64,000 bases of DNA from Bacteroidales bacterium UBA7258 (lineage in GTDB: Bacteria > Bacteroidota > Bacteroidia > Bacteroidales > UBA932): contig DKSK01000014.1 of assembly GCA_002472565.1 (NCBI GenBank), positions 167,891 to 231,890 of the forward strand, read 5' to 3'. Shown piece after piece: positions 7,064-15,508 of this stretch; the first letter of the stretch is position 1, and every line of letters starts with the position of its first letter. Both the position numbers and the translations under genes were made by a program. A model generated the notes under the pieces. It searched no databases. It saw only the letters and a program-made list of their open reading frames with translations, and was not told the DNA's origin.

Positions 7064-8749
7064 ATGTCAGATTTGTTCGTGGGAACAGGAATCGCTCATT
7101 CCATTCTCTTGTTCGCCTTTGTCATAGCACTGGGCCTCTGGCTTGGAAAATTCAAGGTCAAGGGCATCTCCATAGGGTCTACATGGATTCTTTTCGTCGG
7201 CATCATAATGAGCCATTTCGGCTTTATGTCCGATCCGACCGTCCTTTCGTTCATGAAGGACTTCGGTCTCATACTCTTCGTTTTCGCTATCGGACTTCAG
7301 GTAGGCCCTGGCTTCTTCCGTTCCTTCAAGAGCGGGGGAGTCACTCTCAACCTTCTGGCCATGCTGCTTGTCCTCCTCGCGGTCGGGGTTACCGTTGCGA
7401 TAAAGGCGATTACTGGAGAGGATTTGAAGATCATGACCGGAGTCATGTCGGCCGCCGTGACCAATACTCCTGGTCTTGGAGCCGCCCAGCAGACTCTTAA
7501 CGACGCGATAGCCTCCGGGGCAACGGACGCCTCCGTGGATTCAGCCAAACTTGGCTCCGCCTATGCCGTGGCTTATCCTCTGGGCGTTCTTGCCGTCATC
7601 TTCCTTCTTATCATGTCGAAGGCCTTTTTCAAAGTGGACCTTCAGAAAGAGCAGGATGCTTATCAGGCCATGACGGGAGGCAAAGAATCAGCGAGGCGAA
7701 TGCATTGCGAGGTTGCCAACCCAGCCCTCTACGGCAAGAGTGTCAAGGAGTTGAAGGAATCAAGAAAGGACAGCTTCGTCATATCCAGGATGATGCGTCA
7801 TGACGAAATTTTCACTCCGGACGACAGCACCGTCTTCGAGAAAGGAGACAAGGTTATGTTGGTTACCACTCAGAAATATGTCGACGACATCAGGCTCATC
7901 TTCGGAAAAGAGATTCCTCTCCATCTCTCCGACTGGGAGAAGAAGGTGGAGGACGAGAGCCAGAATCTCCACAGCGGCATGATCCTGGTTTCTAATTCGA
8001 AACTTACGGGAAAAACTCTCAGGTCACTCGACATCCGCCACCGTTTCGGAGTCACGGTGACCCGTGTCTACAGGGCTGACATCAATTTCGTAGCCGGACC
8101 TGACAGCTACATCGAGGTCGGAGACACGCTCAGAGTGGTAGGTATGGAAGAGGATATAGAGAAACTTGCCACCATGCTCGGCAACAAGAGGGCGCAGCTG
8201 GACCACCCTAACCTCATCCCTATTTTCATGGGAATCGTCTTGGGAGTCATCCTCGGCTCAGTCCCTATCGCCTTCCCGGGCATTCCTCAGCCGGTCAAGC
8301 TAGGCCTTGCCGGAGGCCCGCTCATAATTGCCATTCTTCTCGGCTTCATAGGCCCGAAGTGGCACATCACGACCTACACCACCATGAGCGCAAATCTGAT
8401 GATCCGCGAAATCGGCATCTCCTTCTTTATGGCGGCCGTCGGACTCGGCGCCGGGGCGGGTTTCGTGGAGTCGATCATGAACGGAGGTTATTGGTGGATA
8501 CTCTACGGCTTCCTCATAACCTTCATCCCGGTATCGCTCGTGATAATCATAGCCCGTCTTGTCTTCCACCTCAATTTCTACCAGATTACGGGTCTCATTT
8601 CCGGAGGCACGACCGATCCTGCCGTCCTCGCCTTCGCCCAGGGTATGTACGGGACAGACTATACCTCGATAAATTACGCTACCGTCTATCCGCTGACCAT
8701 GTTCATGAGGGTATTGGCGGCGCAGCTGCTGATACTTTTCGCTCTCTAG
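7064..8749 (+). CDS. AspT/YidE-like transporter with two RCK_C domains
   Basis: Inner-membrane protein of 561 residues from the aspartate:alanine exchanger family. It has five or so helices at the N-terminus, two cytoplasmic TrkA_C (RCK_C) domains at about residues 205-375 (LYGKSVKEL and LTGKTLRSL mark their starts), and a second set of helices. Each half has the GxxxG-rich AspT duplication motif: TNTPGLGAAQQ in the first and SGGTTDPAVLAFA in the second. It resembles E. coli YidE and YbjL, whose substrates are unknown. Position between a thioesterase and a NUDIX hydrolase does not reveal a substrate. Confidence 0.88.
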   Translation: MSDLFVGTGIAHSILLFAFVIALGLWLGKFKVKGISIGSTWILFVGIIMSHFGFMSDPTVLSFMKDFGLILFVFAIGLQVGPGFFRSFKSGGVTLNLLAMLLVLLAVGVTVAIKAITGEDLKIMTGVMSAAVTNTPGLGAAQQTLNDAIASGATDASVDSAKLGSAYAVAYPLGVLAVIFLLIMSKAFFKVDLQKEQDAYQAMTGGKESARRMHCEVANPALYGKSVKELKESRKDSFVISRMMRHDEIFTPDDSTVFEKGDKVMLVTTQKYVDDIRLIFGKEIPLHLSDWEKKVEDESQNLHSGMILVSNSKLTGKTLRSLDIRHRFGVTVTRVYRADINFVAGPDSYIEVGDTLRVVGMEEDIEKLATMLGNKRAQLDHPNLIPIFMGIVLGVILGSVPIAFPGIPQPVKLGLAGGPLIIAILLGFIGPKWHITTYTTMSANLMIREIGISFFMAAVGLGAGAGFVESIMNGGYWWILYGFLITFIPVSLVIIIARLVFHLNFYQITGLISGGTTDPAVLAFAQGMYGTDYTSINYATVYPLTMFMRVLAAQLLILFAL

Positions 8750-8750
8750 G

Positions 8751-9341
8751 ATGACGGGCCTGATTTACCCGCCATTCCCGGCGCCTGTCTATCCGGCTCC
8801 TACGAGCGAACATCCCTCGGCCACGATTCCTGCGGGAGCGGAGATTCTGCCCCTTGTCAAAGAAGACGGGGAGGTTATCGGCCGGATGACAAGGGAATAT
8901 GCGCATGGCGGAGCAAAGCCGCTCCACCCTGTGGTGCATCTCCATATCCTTAACCGCAACGACGAGCTCTACCTCCAGAAGCGGTCGGCAAAGAAAAAGC
9001 TTCTCCCAGGCCGTTGGGACACGGCTGTCGGCGGCCATATCGACTATGGCGAGCAGGTGCTCGAAGCCCTTTTCCGGGAATCCTCCGAGGAACTCAACTT
9101 TACCGAGTACAACCCTATTTTCATCAAGTCATATGTCTTCGAAAGTCAGCAGGAGAGGGAGGTGGTGAATGTTTTCGCCTGTGTCGGCAACTTCACTCCG
9201 CACCCGGATCGGGATGAGGTTTCAGAAGGCCGCTATTGGACGATGGAAGAGATAGAGGAAAATTTTGGAAAATCAGTCTTTACTCCTAACTTTGAGGGAG
9301 AGTTCCGCCAGATTCGAACCACGCTGGAGGCTCTCCTCTAA
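8751..9341 (+). CDS. NUDIX hydrolase
   Basis: Hydrolase of 196 residues acting on a nucleoside diphosphate linked to some group X. The NUDIX box is complete: G95, five residues, E101, seven residues, R109-E110, then E113-E114 (GGHIDYGEQ, FRESSEEL). The sequence LYLQKRSAKKKLLPGRWD just before it is like the YfcD/IDI-type subgroup. The first 30 residues are proline-rich and poorly conserved, so the start could be internal, but ATG 8751 directly follows the stop at 8749 and fits the tight operon. Its stop abuts the ATG of the next gene. The substrate is not identifiable. Confidence 0.88.
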   Translation: MTGLIYPPFPAPVYPAPTSEHPSATIPAGAEILPLVKEDGEVIGRMTREYAHGGAKPLHPVVHLHILNRNDELYLQKRSAKKKLLPGRWDTAVGGHIDYGEQVLEALFRESSEELNFTEYNPIFIKSYVFESQQEREVVNVFACVGNFTPHPDRDEVSEGRYWTMEEIEENFGKSVFTPNFEGEFRQIRTTLEALL

Positions 9342-11729
9342 ATGTCAGAAAACAGCATAATTTCGAAATTAGTCCGGGACCAGCTTTCAGTCTGGCCCAT
9401 GGCGGCAGCCAACTTCCGTTCGGCGAAGAACGCCGAAACGAGGAGTCTGGATTCCGGAGGCCTTGAGGTAGTGCTGCAACACAATCCCGAGCGGATAATC
9501 TCAACCGCCGGGCCGGTGGACATGGAGGAGATCCGCGCGAGGGAATGTTTCTTCTGCCATAGGCCGAAAGAGCAGAGCACCCTGCGTTTCGACGGCAGGA
9601 AAGGCAGGACCTACGACATCGCTGTCAATCCTTATCCGATTTTTCCGGATCATGTGGTCATAGCAAGCACTCTCCACACCGACCAGACCATCTGGCATCG
9701 CTTCTCGGACATGTGTGACCTGGCCCATCATTTCGACGGCTTCACCTTCTTCTACAACGGGCCTTCAAGCGGAGCTTCTGCCCCGGACCATATGCATTTC
9801 CAGGCCTGCCCGAGGTCTCTGATGCCCCTTGAGAGGGAGGCCGACAGGCTGCTGGGACAGATCGCCGAGACGGAGAGCGACGAGGGAGTGCCGAATGGCT
9901 CCGAGATAGCTTCGGTCCCGGCCCATTTGAGCGGTGACATAGAATACATAGCCTCTGTACAGGAGGCACAGGTCTTTCATTACAAGCACTTTACTAACGG
10001 GGTCTTCTTCCTTCGCTCGCGTACTTCCAAGTCGCTGGCCAAACTTTTCTACAGGCTCCTTGATTGTGCCCCGGTGGAGGACGGCGAGAAAGAACCTCGC
10101 TTCAATCTCCTGACCTGGTACGAGCCTCTTTCCGACGAGAAGCGTCCTTCCGGCATGACCCACGGGCTGGCGGCCTTCGAATATCGCTGCGTAGTGGTCT
10201 TCCGCTCCCGCCACCGTTCCCATCATTATTATTCCGAAGGTCCCGACCATCTTTGCATGAGTCCTGGCTGCGCCGACATGATGGGCTATTTCGTCGTACC
10301 TCATGAGGACGACTTCAAGAAGCTTGACAGCAGCCTTCTGGGCTCCCTCGTCAAGGAAGTCTCAGTCGGCAAGGATGTCGAAGACGGCATACTATGGAGG
10401 TTGCGCCGCACCCAGCCAAGTCTGCGGGTCGGAATCATGGCTGCGGACGAAATCGTCTTCGAAATAATCTCGGACGGGGCAGGTCCGCAGAAAGTCAGCT
10501 ATCAGGATGGCAAAATCTGCTACAACGGAGCCCTTTATGACGAACTCTTCTTCGAGGCTCAGACCCCGTCAACCCTCTTCGCCGTGCCGACATTCATCCT
10601 CCATGAAGTCGTCATAGGCATAGATTTCCATTGGCAGAGAAAGGTGACCCAGACCTTCGCCGGCTCCCTCAAGTTCAAGGTGATAGACGGAAAGGTCCAG
10701 GCTATCAATATTATAGGGGTCGAGGACTACCTCCTCAGCGTGATTTCTTCGGAGATGAGGGCTTCGGCCAATCTTGAGTTCCTGAAGACTCATGCAGTCA
10801 TCTCGCGATCATGGGTCATGTCCCAGCTTGCAAGACCTAAGGTTCATGAAGGCAAAGTCCCCTCGCAGCTTAAGTCAGATTGCTGCGTCCAGGCCGTCGT
10901 GACTCAGCTGGACACTGCCATGAATAAGGGGAAAAAGCACTCCCCGGACGACAAGAACGGCGAAACAGAATACATCAAGTGGTTTGACCACAGCGATCAT
11001 GGCGACAAATTCGATGTCTGTGCCGATGACCATTGCCAGCGCTACCAGGGCCTGACCCTCGCCATAGGCGAGAATGTCCGCAAGGCCATCGACCAGACCT
11101 GGGGCGAGGTCCTGACCTATGGAGGCGAAATTTGCGACTGCCGTTTCAGCAAGTGCTGCGGAGGAGTCATGGAGAGATTTTCCGCCTGCTGGGAGGACAA
11201 AGACTATCCGTATCTCAGGGTCCTTCCTGACACTCCTCCGGAGGGTGGCAGGCCTTTCTGCGACACCCGCGACAAGGCCATTCTCTCCCAGGTGCTCAAC
11301 GATTATGACCTCGAGACCAAGGACTTCTTCGAGTGGAGCGTGAGCTATACCCGTGACGAGATTACCGAACTTTTCCGCAGGCGTTCCGGCATGGACGTCG
11401 GCACCATAAGGGATCTCATTCCTCTCGAGAGAGGTGGTTCCGGAAGAATCATCCGTCTTCGCGTCGTAGGGGACAAGTCTTCGGTCGTCATAGGCAAGGA
11501 ATTGATAATAAGGAGATTCCTCTCCGAAAGCCATCTTAAGAGTTCGGCCTTCGACCCTTCGTGGAAAGGTGACAGACTGACACTTAAGGGCAGGGGCTGG
11601 GGACATGGAGTGGGCCTATGCCAGATAGGGGCGGCCGTAATGTCCTCCCGGGGCTATACCTACGAACAGATTCTCAGGCATTATTACCCTGACACTGTTC
11701 TTGAAAGAATATTCAACAACACAAAATAA
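9342..11729 (+). CDS. DUF4922 (HIT/GalT-like) - SpoIID domain fusion
   Basis: Fusion protein of 795 residues. Residues about 1-300 are a DUF4922 domain, a HIT/GalT-fold nucleotidyltransferase relative: ECFFCHR zinc-type cysteines, then FFYNGPSSGASAPDHMHFQ with the HxHxQ catalytic motif of the HIT superfamily. Residues about 400-795 are a SpoIID/LytB domain: INIIGVEDYLLSVISSEM, THAVISRSW, and the terminal GRGWGHGVGLCQIGA. SpoIID proteins normally act on denuded peptidoglycan outside the membrane, yet no signal peptide or membrane helix is visible. Start ATG follows the NUDIX stop with no gap. glyA begins five bases after its stop. Confidence 0.85.
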   Translation: MSENSIISKLVRDQLSVWPMAAANFRSAKNAETRSLDSGGLEVVLQHNPERIISTAGPVDMEEIRARECFFCHRPKEQSTLRFDGRKGRTYDIAVNPYPIFPDHVVIASTLHTDQTIWHRFSDMCDLAHHFDGFTFFYNGPSSGASAPDHMHFQACPRSLMPLEREADRLLGQIAETESDEGVPNGSEIASVPAHLSGDIEYIASVQEAQVFHYKHFTNGVFFLRSRTSKSLAKLFYRLLDCAPVEDGEKEPRFNLLTWYEPLSDEKRPSGMTHGLAAFEYRCVVVFRSRHRSHHYYSEGPDHLCMSPGCADMMGYFVVPHEDDFKKLDSSLLGSLVKEVSVGKDVEDGILWRLRRTQPSLRVGIMAADEIVFEIISDGAGPQKVSYQDGKICYNGALYDELFFEAQTPSTLFAVPTFILHEVVIGIDFHWQRKVTQTFAGSLKFKVIDGKVQAINIIGVEDYLLSVISSEMRASANLEFLKTHAVISRSWVMSQLARPKVHEGKVPSQLKSDCCVQAVVTQLDTAMNKGKKHSPDDKNGETEYIKWFDHSDHGDKFDVCADDHCQRYQGLTLAIGENVRKAIDQTWGEVLTYGGEICDCRFSKCCGGVMERFSACWEDKDYPYLRVLPDTPPEGGRPFCDTRDKAILSQVLNDYDLETKDFFEWSVSYTRDEITELFRRRSGMDVGTIRDLIPLERGGSGRIIRLRVVGDKSSVVIGKELIIRRFLSESHLKSSAFDPSWKGDRLTLKGRGWGHGVGLCQIGAAVMSSRGYTYEQILRHYYPDTVLERIFNNTK

Positions 11730-11734
11730 GAGAC

Positions 11735-13081
11735 ATGAAACAAGATCTTCAATTATTCGAGTTGATCAGAAAGGAAAAGGAAAGGCAGGCGGGCGGCCTT
11801 GAGCTCATCGCTTCCGAAAACTATGTATCCGACCAGGTCCTTGAGGCCATGGGATCCATCTGCACCAACAAATATGCGGAGGGCTATCCTGGCAAGAGGT
11901 ATTATGGAGGCTGCGAAATCGTAGACCAGATCGAGCAGCTTGCGATAGACCGCCTTAAGACTATCTACGGAGCGGAGTATGCCAATGTGCAGCCTCATTC
12001 GGGCGCCCAGGCCAACATGGCCGTGATCATTTCTGTCCTCCAGCCGGGAGAAACCTTCATGGGCCTTGACCTGTCCCAGGGAGGACACCTCACTCACGGC
12101 TCTCCGGTCAACGTTTCCGGAATGTATTATCACGCGGTTCCTTACGGCCTGAATCCGGACACCGGTCTCATTGACTACGATGCCATGGAGAAAACTGCCC
12201 TTGAGGTTCATCCTAAACTCATCATCGGCGGCGCTTCCGCCTACTCTCGCGAGTGGGATTATGAGAGGATGCGCAAAATCGCTGATGAGGTGGGCGCCAT
12301 CCTCTGGATCGACATGGCCCATACGGCCGGAATCATCGCGGCGGGGCTCCTCAAGAACCCAGTCAAATACGCCCATATCGTGACTTCCACCACCCATAAG
12401 ACTCTACGCGGACCTCGTGGCGGAGTGATACTCATAGGCAAGGACTTTGATGATCCGCGTGGCCGCACCAATAAGAAGGGCGAGGTCAAGAAGATGAGCC
12501 AGATCATTGATTCCTCGGTCTTCCCTGGAGTTCAGGGCGGTCCGCTGGAGCACGTCATCGCTGCCAAGGCGGTGGCCTTCTACGAGGCTATGCAGCCAGA
12601 GTTCGTGGAGTACCAGAAGCAGGTCCTCGCCAATGCCCAGGCAATGTGCAAGGAGTTCATCGCCCATGGCTACAAGGTGGTTTCCGGCGGTACCGACAAT
12701 CATCTCATGCTGATTGACCTCCGCACCAAGTATCCCGAGGTGACCGGACGCCTTGCCGAGAAGGAGCTTGTCAAGGCGGCCATCACGATCAACAAGAACA
12801 TGGTGCCTTATGATACCCGTACCCCGTTCCAGACTTCCGGCTTCCGCATTGGAACTCCGGCGGTGACTTCGCGCGGTTTCGTGGAGAACAACATGAAGGT
12901 CATCGTAGATCTCATCGACACGGTGCTTTCTTCCTGCGCGGCGCATATCACCGAAATCACCTCTAAGGAGCCGCTCACTCCTGAGCAGGAGGCCGGACTC
13001 GCAGAGCACAAGGCTGTGCTCGAGCAGGTCAAGAAGCAGGTTCACATGCTCACGGCAGGAAGACCTCTCAACAGGTATTAA
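11735..13081 (+). CDS. glyA: Serine hydroxymethyltransferase
   Basis: PLP enzyme that interconverts serine and glycine while charging tetrahydrofolate, the main source of one-carbon units. The 448-residue protein has the SHMT hallmarks ELIASENYVS, TNKYAEGYPGKRYYGG, NVQPHSGAQAN, the aspartate block WIDMAHTAGIIAAG, and the PLP lysine in TSTTHKTLRGPRGG (K222). It is somewhat longer than the common 415-430 residues because of an insertion after the PLP lysine (DDPRGRTNKKGEVKK) and a longer C-terminus. It is last in the plus-strand run and is followed by a strong terminator. Confidence 0.97.
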   Translation: MKQDLQLFELIRKEKERQAGGLELIASENYVSDQVLEAMGSICTNKYAEGYPGKRYYGGCEIVDQIEQLAIDRLKTIYGAEYANVQPHSGAQANMAVIISVLQPGETFMGLDLSQGGHLTHGSPVNVSGMYYHAVPYGLNPDTGLIDYDAMEKTALEVHPKLIIGGASAYSREWDYERMRKIADEVGAILWIDMAHTAGIIAAGLLKNPVKYAHIVTSTTHKTLRGPRGGVILIGKDFDDPRGRTNKKGEVKKMSQIIDSSVFPGVQGGPLEHVIAAKAVAFYEAMQPEFVEYQKQVLANAQAMCKEFIAHGYKVVSGGTDNHLMLIDLRTKYPEVTGRLAEKELVKAAITINKNMVPYDTRTPFQTSGFRIGTPAVTSRGFVENNMKVIVDLIDTVLSSCAAHITEITSKEPLTPEQEAGLAEHKAVLEQVKKQVHMLTAGRPLNRY

Positions 13082-13138
13082 GCCGGAACCGCGCGTATTT
13101 CTGTGACGAATTCGCGCATCCCACGCACGGATTTAAAA

Positions 13139-13183
13139 GACAGGAGGTTGACCCGTTTTCGAGTCATCCTCCTGTCAATTTTT
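13139..13183 (+). terminator. Terminator of glyA
   Basis: A 14-base stem with one mismatch (GACAGGAGGTTGAC with GTCATCCTCCTGTC) is followed by AATTTTT. It lies 58 bases after the glyA stop. Confidence 0.85.
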
Positions 13184-13273
13184 GTCCATCATGTAATTTT
13201 TGCTTCCCTTGCATTTGGCAGGTTCGTGGGGGAAATCCCGAGTCAACCAAAATCATGGAACGACAATTTGGTA

Positions 13274-13487
13274 AAATGAAATAGCCACCCCCTCACGAGG
13301 TGACTATTTCCGCACTTCATTATCAAATATTATTAGGAAGCCTATCGGCTGAAATTTTCTCGGAAAACTTGCCCTCGATAGCGGAGCCGTCGTTATCGTC
13401 GCCTCTTTAGGGCAACGGAACTCAGTAACGCTCAGGGGAATACGAAAAACCTTCTTGGCTGTTAGGTCTCAGGTAATCATCATCCGA
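13274..13487 (-). ncRNA. Structured small RNA, possibly 6S RNA
   Basis: About 210 bases between a perfect minus-strand promoter and a minus-strand hairpin with no open frame. The terminator stem is GAAATAGTCACC with GGTGGCTATTTC. Inside, GTTGCC and GGCGAC close a hairpin extended by CGTTA with TAACG across an internal loop, as expected for a long rod with bubbles. Size, isolated strong promoter and rod shape fit 6S RNA, including the Bacteroidales-1 type that has been linked to 6S. I cannot confirm the family by eye; another structured RNA is possible. Ends are estimated from the promoter and hairpin. Confidence 0.55.
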
Positions 13488-13492
13488 TGATG

Positions 13493-13523
13493 CAAATATA
13501 GCTTCTTTTTATTTTTTTGCAAA
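13493..13523 (-). promoter_or_regulatory. Promoter of the small RNA
   Basis: On the minus strand TTTG (13523-13520), exactly 19 bases, then TATATTTG (13500-13493). It is one of the best promoter matches in the window and no gene starts behind it, which is the main support for an RNA gene. Confidence 0.8.
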
Positions 13524-13611
13524 AGGACCCTATGACAATTTATAGATAATTTAGTCAGATCAATTAGGGTGCGGCTTTTCCTGCGCTCCTTCCTCTAAGC
13601 TCCCTTCTGCT

Positions 13612-14151
13612 TTAGACGTCCTGCCTGAATTGGGTGAAGTGCCAGAGAATGATTCCCACGGATACGGACACGTTGAGGGAATGTTTTGTCCCGTACTGTG
13701 GGATTTCGAGGGCGAAGTCCGAGGCGTCGACCGCATCCTGACCAACGCCCTCTACTTCATTGCCGAAGACAAGGGCGTAGCGGTGTCCGGGCAGAGGACG
13801 GAAATTGTTGACCTTTACGGAGTTGACAGTCTGCTCTATACTTATGATGATATATCCCTCTTCCCTCAGCCGCTTCAAGACCTCCAGGGTGTCATCAACA
13901 TGTTCCCATTCCACGCTGTCTTCTGCTCCGAGGGCTGATTTGTGGATTTCGGCAGAGGGCGGGACTGCGCAGATGCCGCAGAGGTAAATTTTATCCACCT
14001 TGAAAGCGTCAGAGCTTCGGAAGGCGGAGCCGACGTTGTGAGCGCTGCGTATGTTGTCAAGAACAACGATGATTCCTGATTCAGGGAGCTTCTTGTATTC
14101 TTCGGGCGTTACCCGGCCCATCTCTATTCCGAGGAGTTTTCTGTCGTGCAT
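13612..14151 (-). CDS. TrmH/SpoU family RNA 2'-O-methyltransferase
   Basis: SPOUT-fold methyltransferase of 179 residues that uses S-adenosylmethionine to methylate a ribose in tRNA or rRNA. The three family motifs are present: LDNIRSAHNVGSAFRSSDAF (motif 1 with the catalytic Arg), ALVFGNEVEGV (motif 2) and IPQYGTKHSLNVSVSVGIILW (motif 3, knotted cofactor site). No extra N-terminal RNA-binding domain is seen, as in short TrmH/TrmL-like proteins. The start at 14151 overlaps the end of queH by 28 bases; the MHDRKL opening matches family N-termini, so I kept it over the internal ATG at 14121. The target nucleotide is unknown. Confidence 0.87.
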   Translation of the reverse strand: MHDRKLLGIEMGRVTPEEYKKLPESGIIVVLDNIRSAHNVGSAFRSSDAFKVDKIYLCGICAVPPSAEIHKSALGAEDSVEWEHVDDTLEVLKRLREEGYIIISIEQTVNSVKVNNFRPLPGHRYALVFGNEVEGVGQDAVDASDFALEIPQYGTKHSLNVSVSVGIILWHFTQFRQDV

Positions 14152-14852
14152 GACTGGAAGGAGTTTATCTTGCCGTCGGTTTTCAGAGAGGCCGCCCCGC
14201 TTTGCATGGAAAATTCACAGCCGCAATAAAGCTGATTGTACATCTGCCATTCGCGGATGAGGCTGCCACGTCTGTCCTGGAGGCCGCCTTTCCGCCAGTT
14301 CCGGCCCCACCAACGGACGATGTTGCGTGGCGGTGTGAGCTCCGGAGACATTTCGCTCCTGGCATTAGCCTCTTCACAGGCGGCGAGTCCGGCTTCATCT
14401 ACCTGGGCGAGGTCTTTCCATCTGGAAGATGCCAAGGTCGTAGTCAGCACTGTATAACCGTGGGTGGCGCCAAATTCGGCGGCACGCTCAAGCCTGAATC
14501 TGAAACAGGACAGACAGCGCTTGGATCGTTCTGGCAGGGATGCCGGGGAATCCGGGGCGCAGCCGACCCTGACGCTGTCCAGCCAGGCGGCATGGTCATA
14601 AGCGTCATCAATGACTTCGAAGCCGTAATGCTTTGCGTATCTTACGAGCTCTTCCCTGCGTTTCTGGTATTCTGCCAGGGGCACGATGTTGGAGTTGCTG
14701 AAAAAGATGCATGGCTTGAATCCCTGTCCTGCCATCCATTCGAGGATGGCCGTCGAACAGGGGGCGCAGCAACAATGGAGGAGGATCGGCCCTTCCGCCG
14801 GCGGGGTGAGCATATCGGCCCCTTTTTTGCTTTTGTCTCTCAGCACTTCCAT
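14124..14852 (-). CDS. queH: Epoxyqueuosine reductase QueH
   Basis: Enzyme for the last step of queuosine synthesis in tRNA, reducing epoxyqueuosine; it is the non-homologous replacement of QueG. The 242-residue protein has the iron-sulfur and metal cysteine motifs of the family: HCCCAPC (residues 26-32), RSKRCLSCFRFRLERAA mid-protein, and QLYCGCEFSM near the end. TTTLASSRWKDL is also conserved. The start could be ATG 14852 or the internal ATG for MLTPP; a TAATTTTG promoter box lies 18 bases before 14852. It overlaps the downstream methyltransferase, so both act on RNA modification from one transcript. Confidence 0.92.
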   Translation of the reverse strand: MEVLRDKSKKGADMLTPPAEGPILLHCCCAPCSTAILEWMAGQGFKPCIFFSNSNIVPLAEYQKRREELVRYAKHYGFEVIDDAYDHAAWLDSVRVGCAPDSPASLPERSKRCLSCFRFRLERAAEFGATHGYTVLTTTLASSRWKDLAQVDEAGLAACEEANARSEMSPELTPPRNIVRWWGRNWRKGGLQDRRGSLIREWQMYNQLYCGCEFSMQSGAASLKTDGKINSFQSCTTENSSE

Positions 14853-14870
14853 AATATTTGCAAAATTATC

Positions 14871-14878
14871 AAAAAATT
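14871..14878 (-). promoter_or_regulatory. -7 box of queH operon
   Basis: TAATTTTG on the minus strand, matching TAnnTTTG, 18 bases before the queH ATG. The -33 element is not clear in the AT-rich sequence behind it. Confidence 0.5.
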
Positions 14879-15011
14879 TGTTTAAAAACGGCCGTCTCCT
14901 GCGTCATAGTTATGAAGCCATGCAGGGCGGCCCTTGCATTGAGGTAGATAAACAACCTGAGCCGTCCTTGCATTGAAGAGCTGAAGCCATCCTGGAGGCG
15001 GCAAAGTATAG

Positions 15012-15506
15012 ATGACAGAGAATGAGTTCATAACGTTGGTGCCGCATCTGCGACAGCTTGCGCTTGAGTCGGGCAGAAGGGCCGGGGCGAGTGCTGAAGA
15101 GGCCGAAGACATCGCCCAGGAGGTGATTATACGCCTCTGGCAGATGTCTGACAGACTGGAGACTCTTGCCTCGCCGGATGCTTTTACTGCGACTCTCTCA
15201 AGGCATCTGGCGATAGACTCTTTCCGTAAGTCGCGGAAATTCGCCGGAAACGTGGAAGCCTTGCCCGATTCGGTAAAGATTGAAGGACCGGATGCGGCTA
15301 TGGAGACGAAGGACAATCTGGCTTGGCTTGAGAGGAAATTGCAAGACCTGCCATCTACGGAATATGCGCTTTTGCACATGAGGCAGGTGGAGCGGCTGAG
15401 CGCCAAAGAGATGGCCCGGCGTCTGGGCATCAGGGAGACTTCGGTCGCCACCCTTCTTTCGAGGGCGCGTAGAAGACTTCTGGAAGAAATTAGAAAAAGG
15501 AAGTAG
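15012..15506 (+). CDS. ECF RNA polymerase sigma factor
   Basis: Sigma-70 family protein of 164 residues, directing RNA polymerase to a small regulon. Region 2 is at residues about 10-75 (SAEEAEDIAQEVIIRLW is the region 2.1-2.2 helix, SRHLAIDSFRKSRK covers 2.3-2.4). Region 4 is at about 105-160 with the helix-turn-helix LSAKEMARRLGIRETSVATLLSRARRRL. There is no region 1 or 3, as in ECF sigma factors. The stop is two bases before the start of a membrane protein that looks like its anti-sigma factor, and a secreted protein follows, so the three probably form one signalling unit. Confidence 0.92.
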   Translation: MTENEFITLVPHLRQLALESGRRAGASAEEAEDIAQEVIIRLWQMSDRLETLASPDAFTATLSRHLAIDSFRKSRKFAGNVEALPDSVKIEGPDAAMETKDNLAWLERKLQDLPSTEYALLHMRQVERLSAKEMARRLGIRETSVATLLSRARRRLLEEIRKRK

Positions 15507-15508
15507 CC

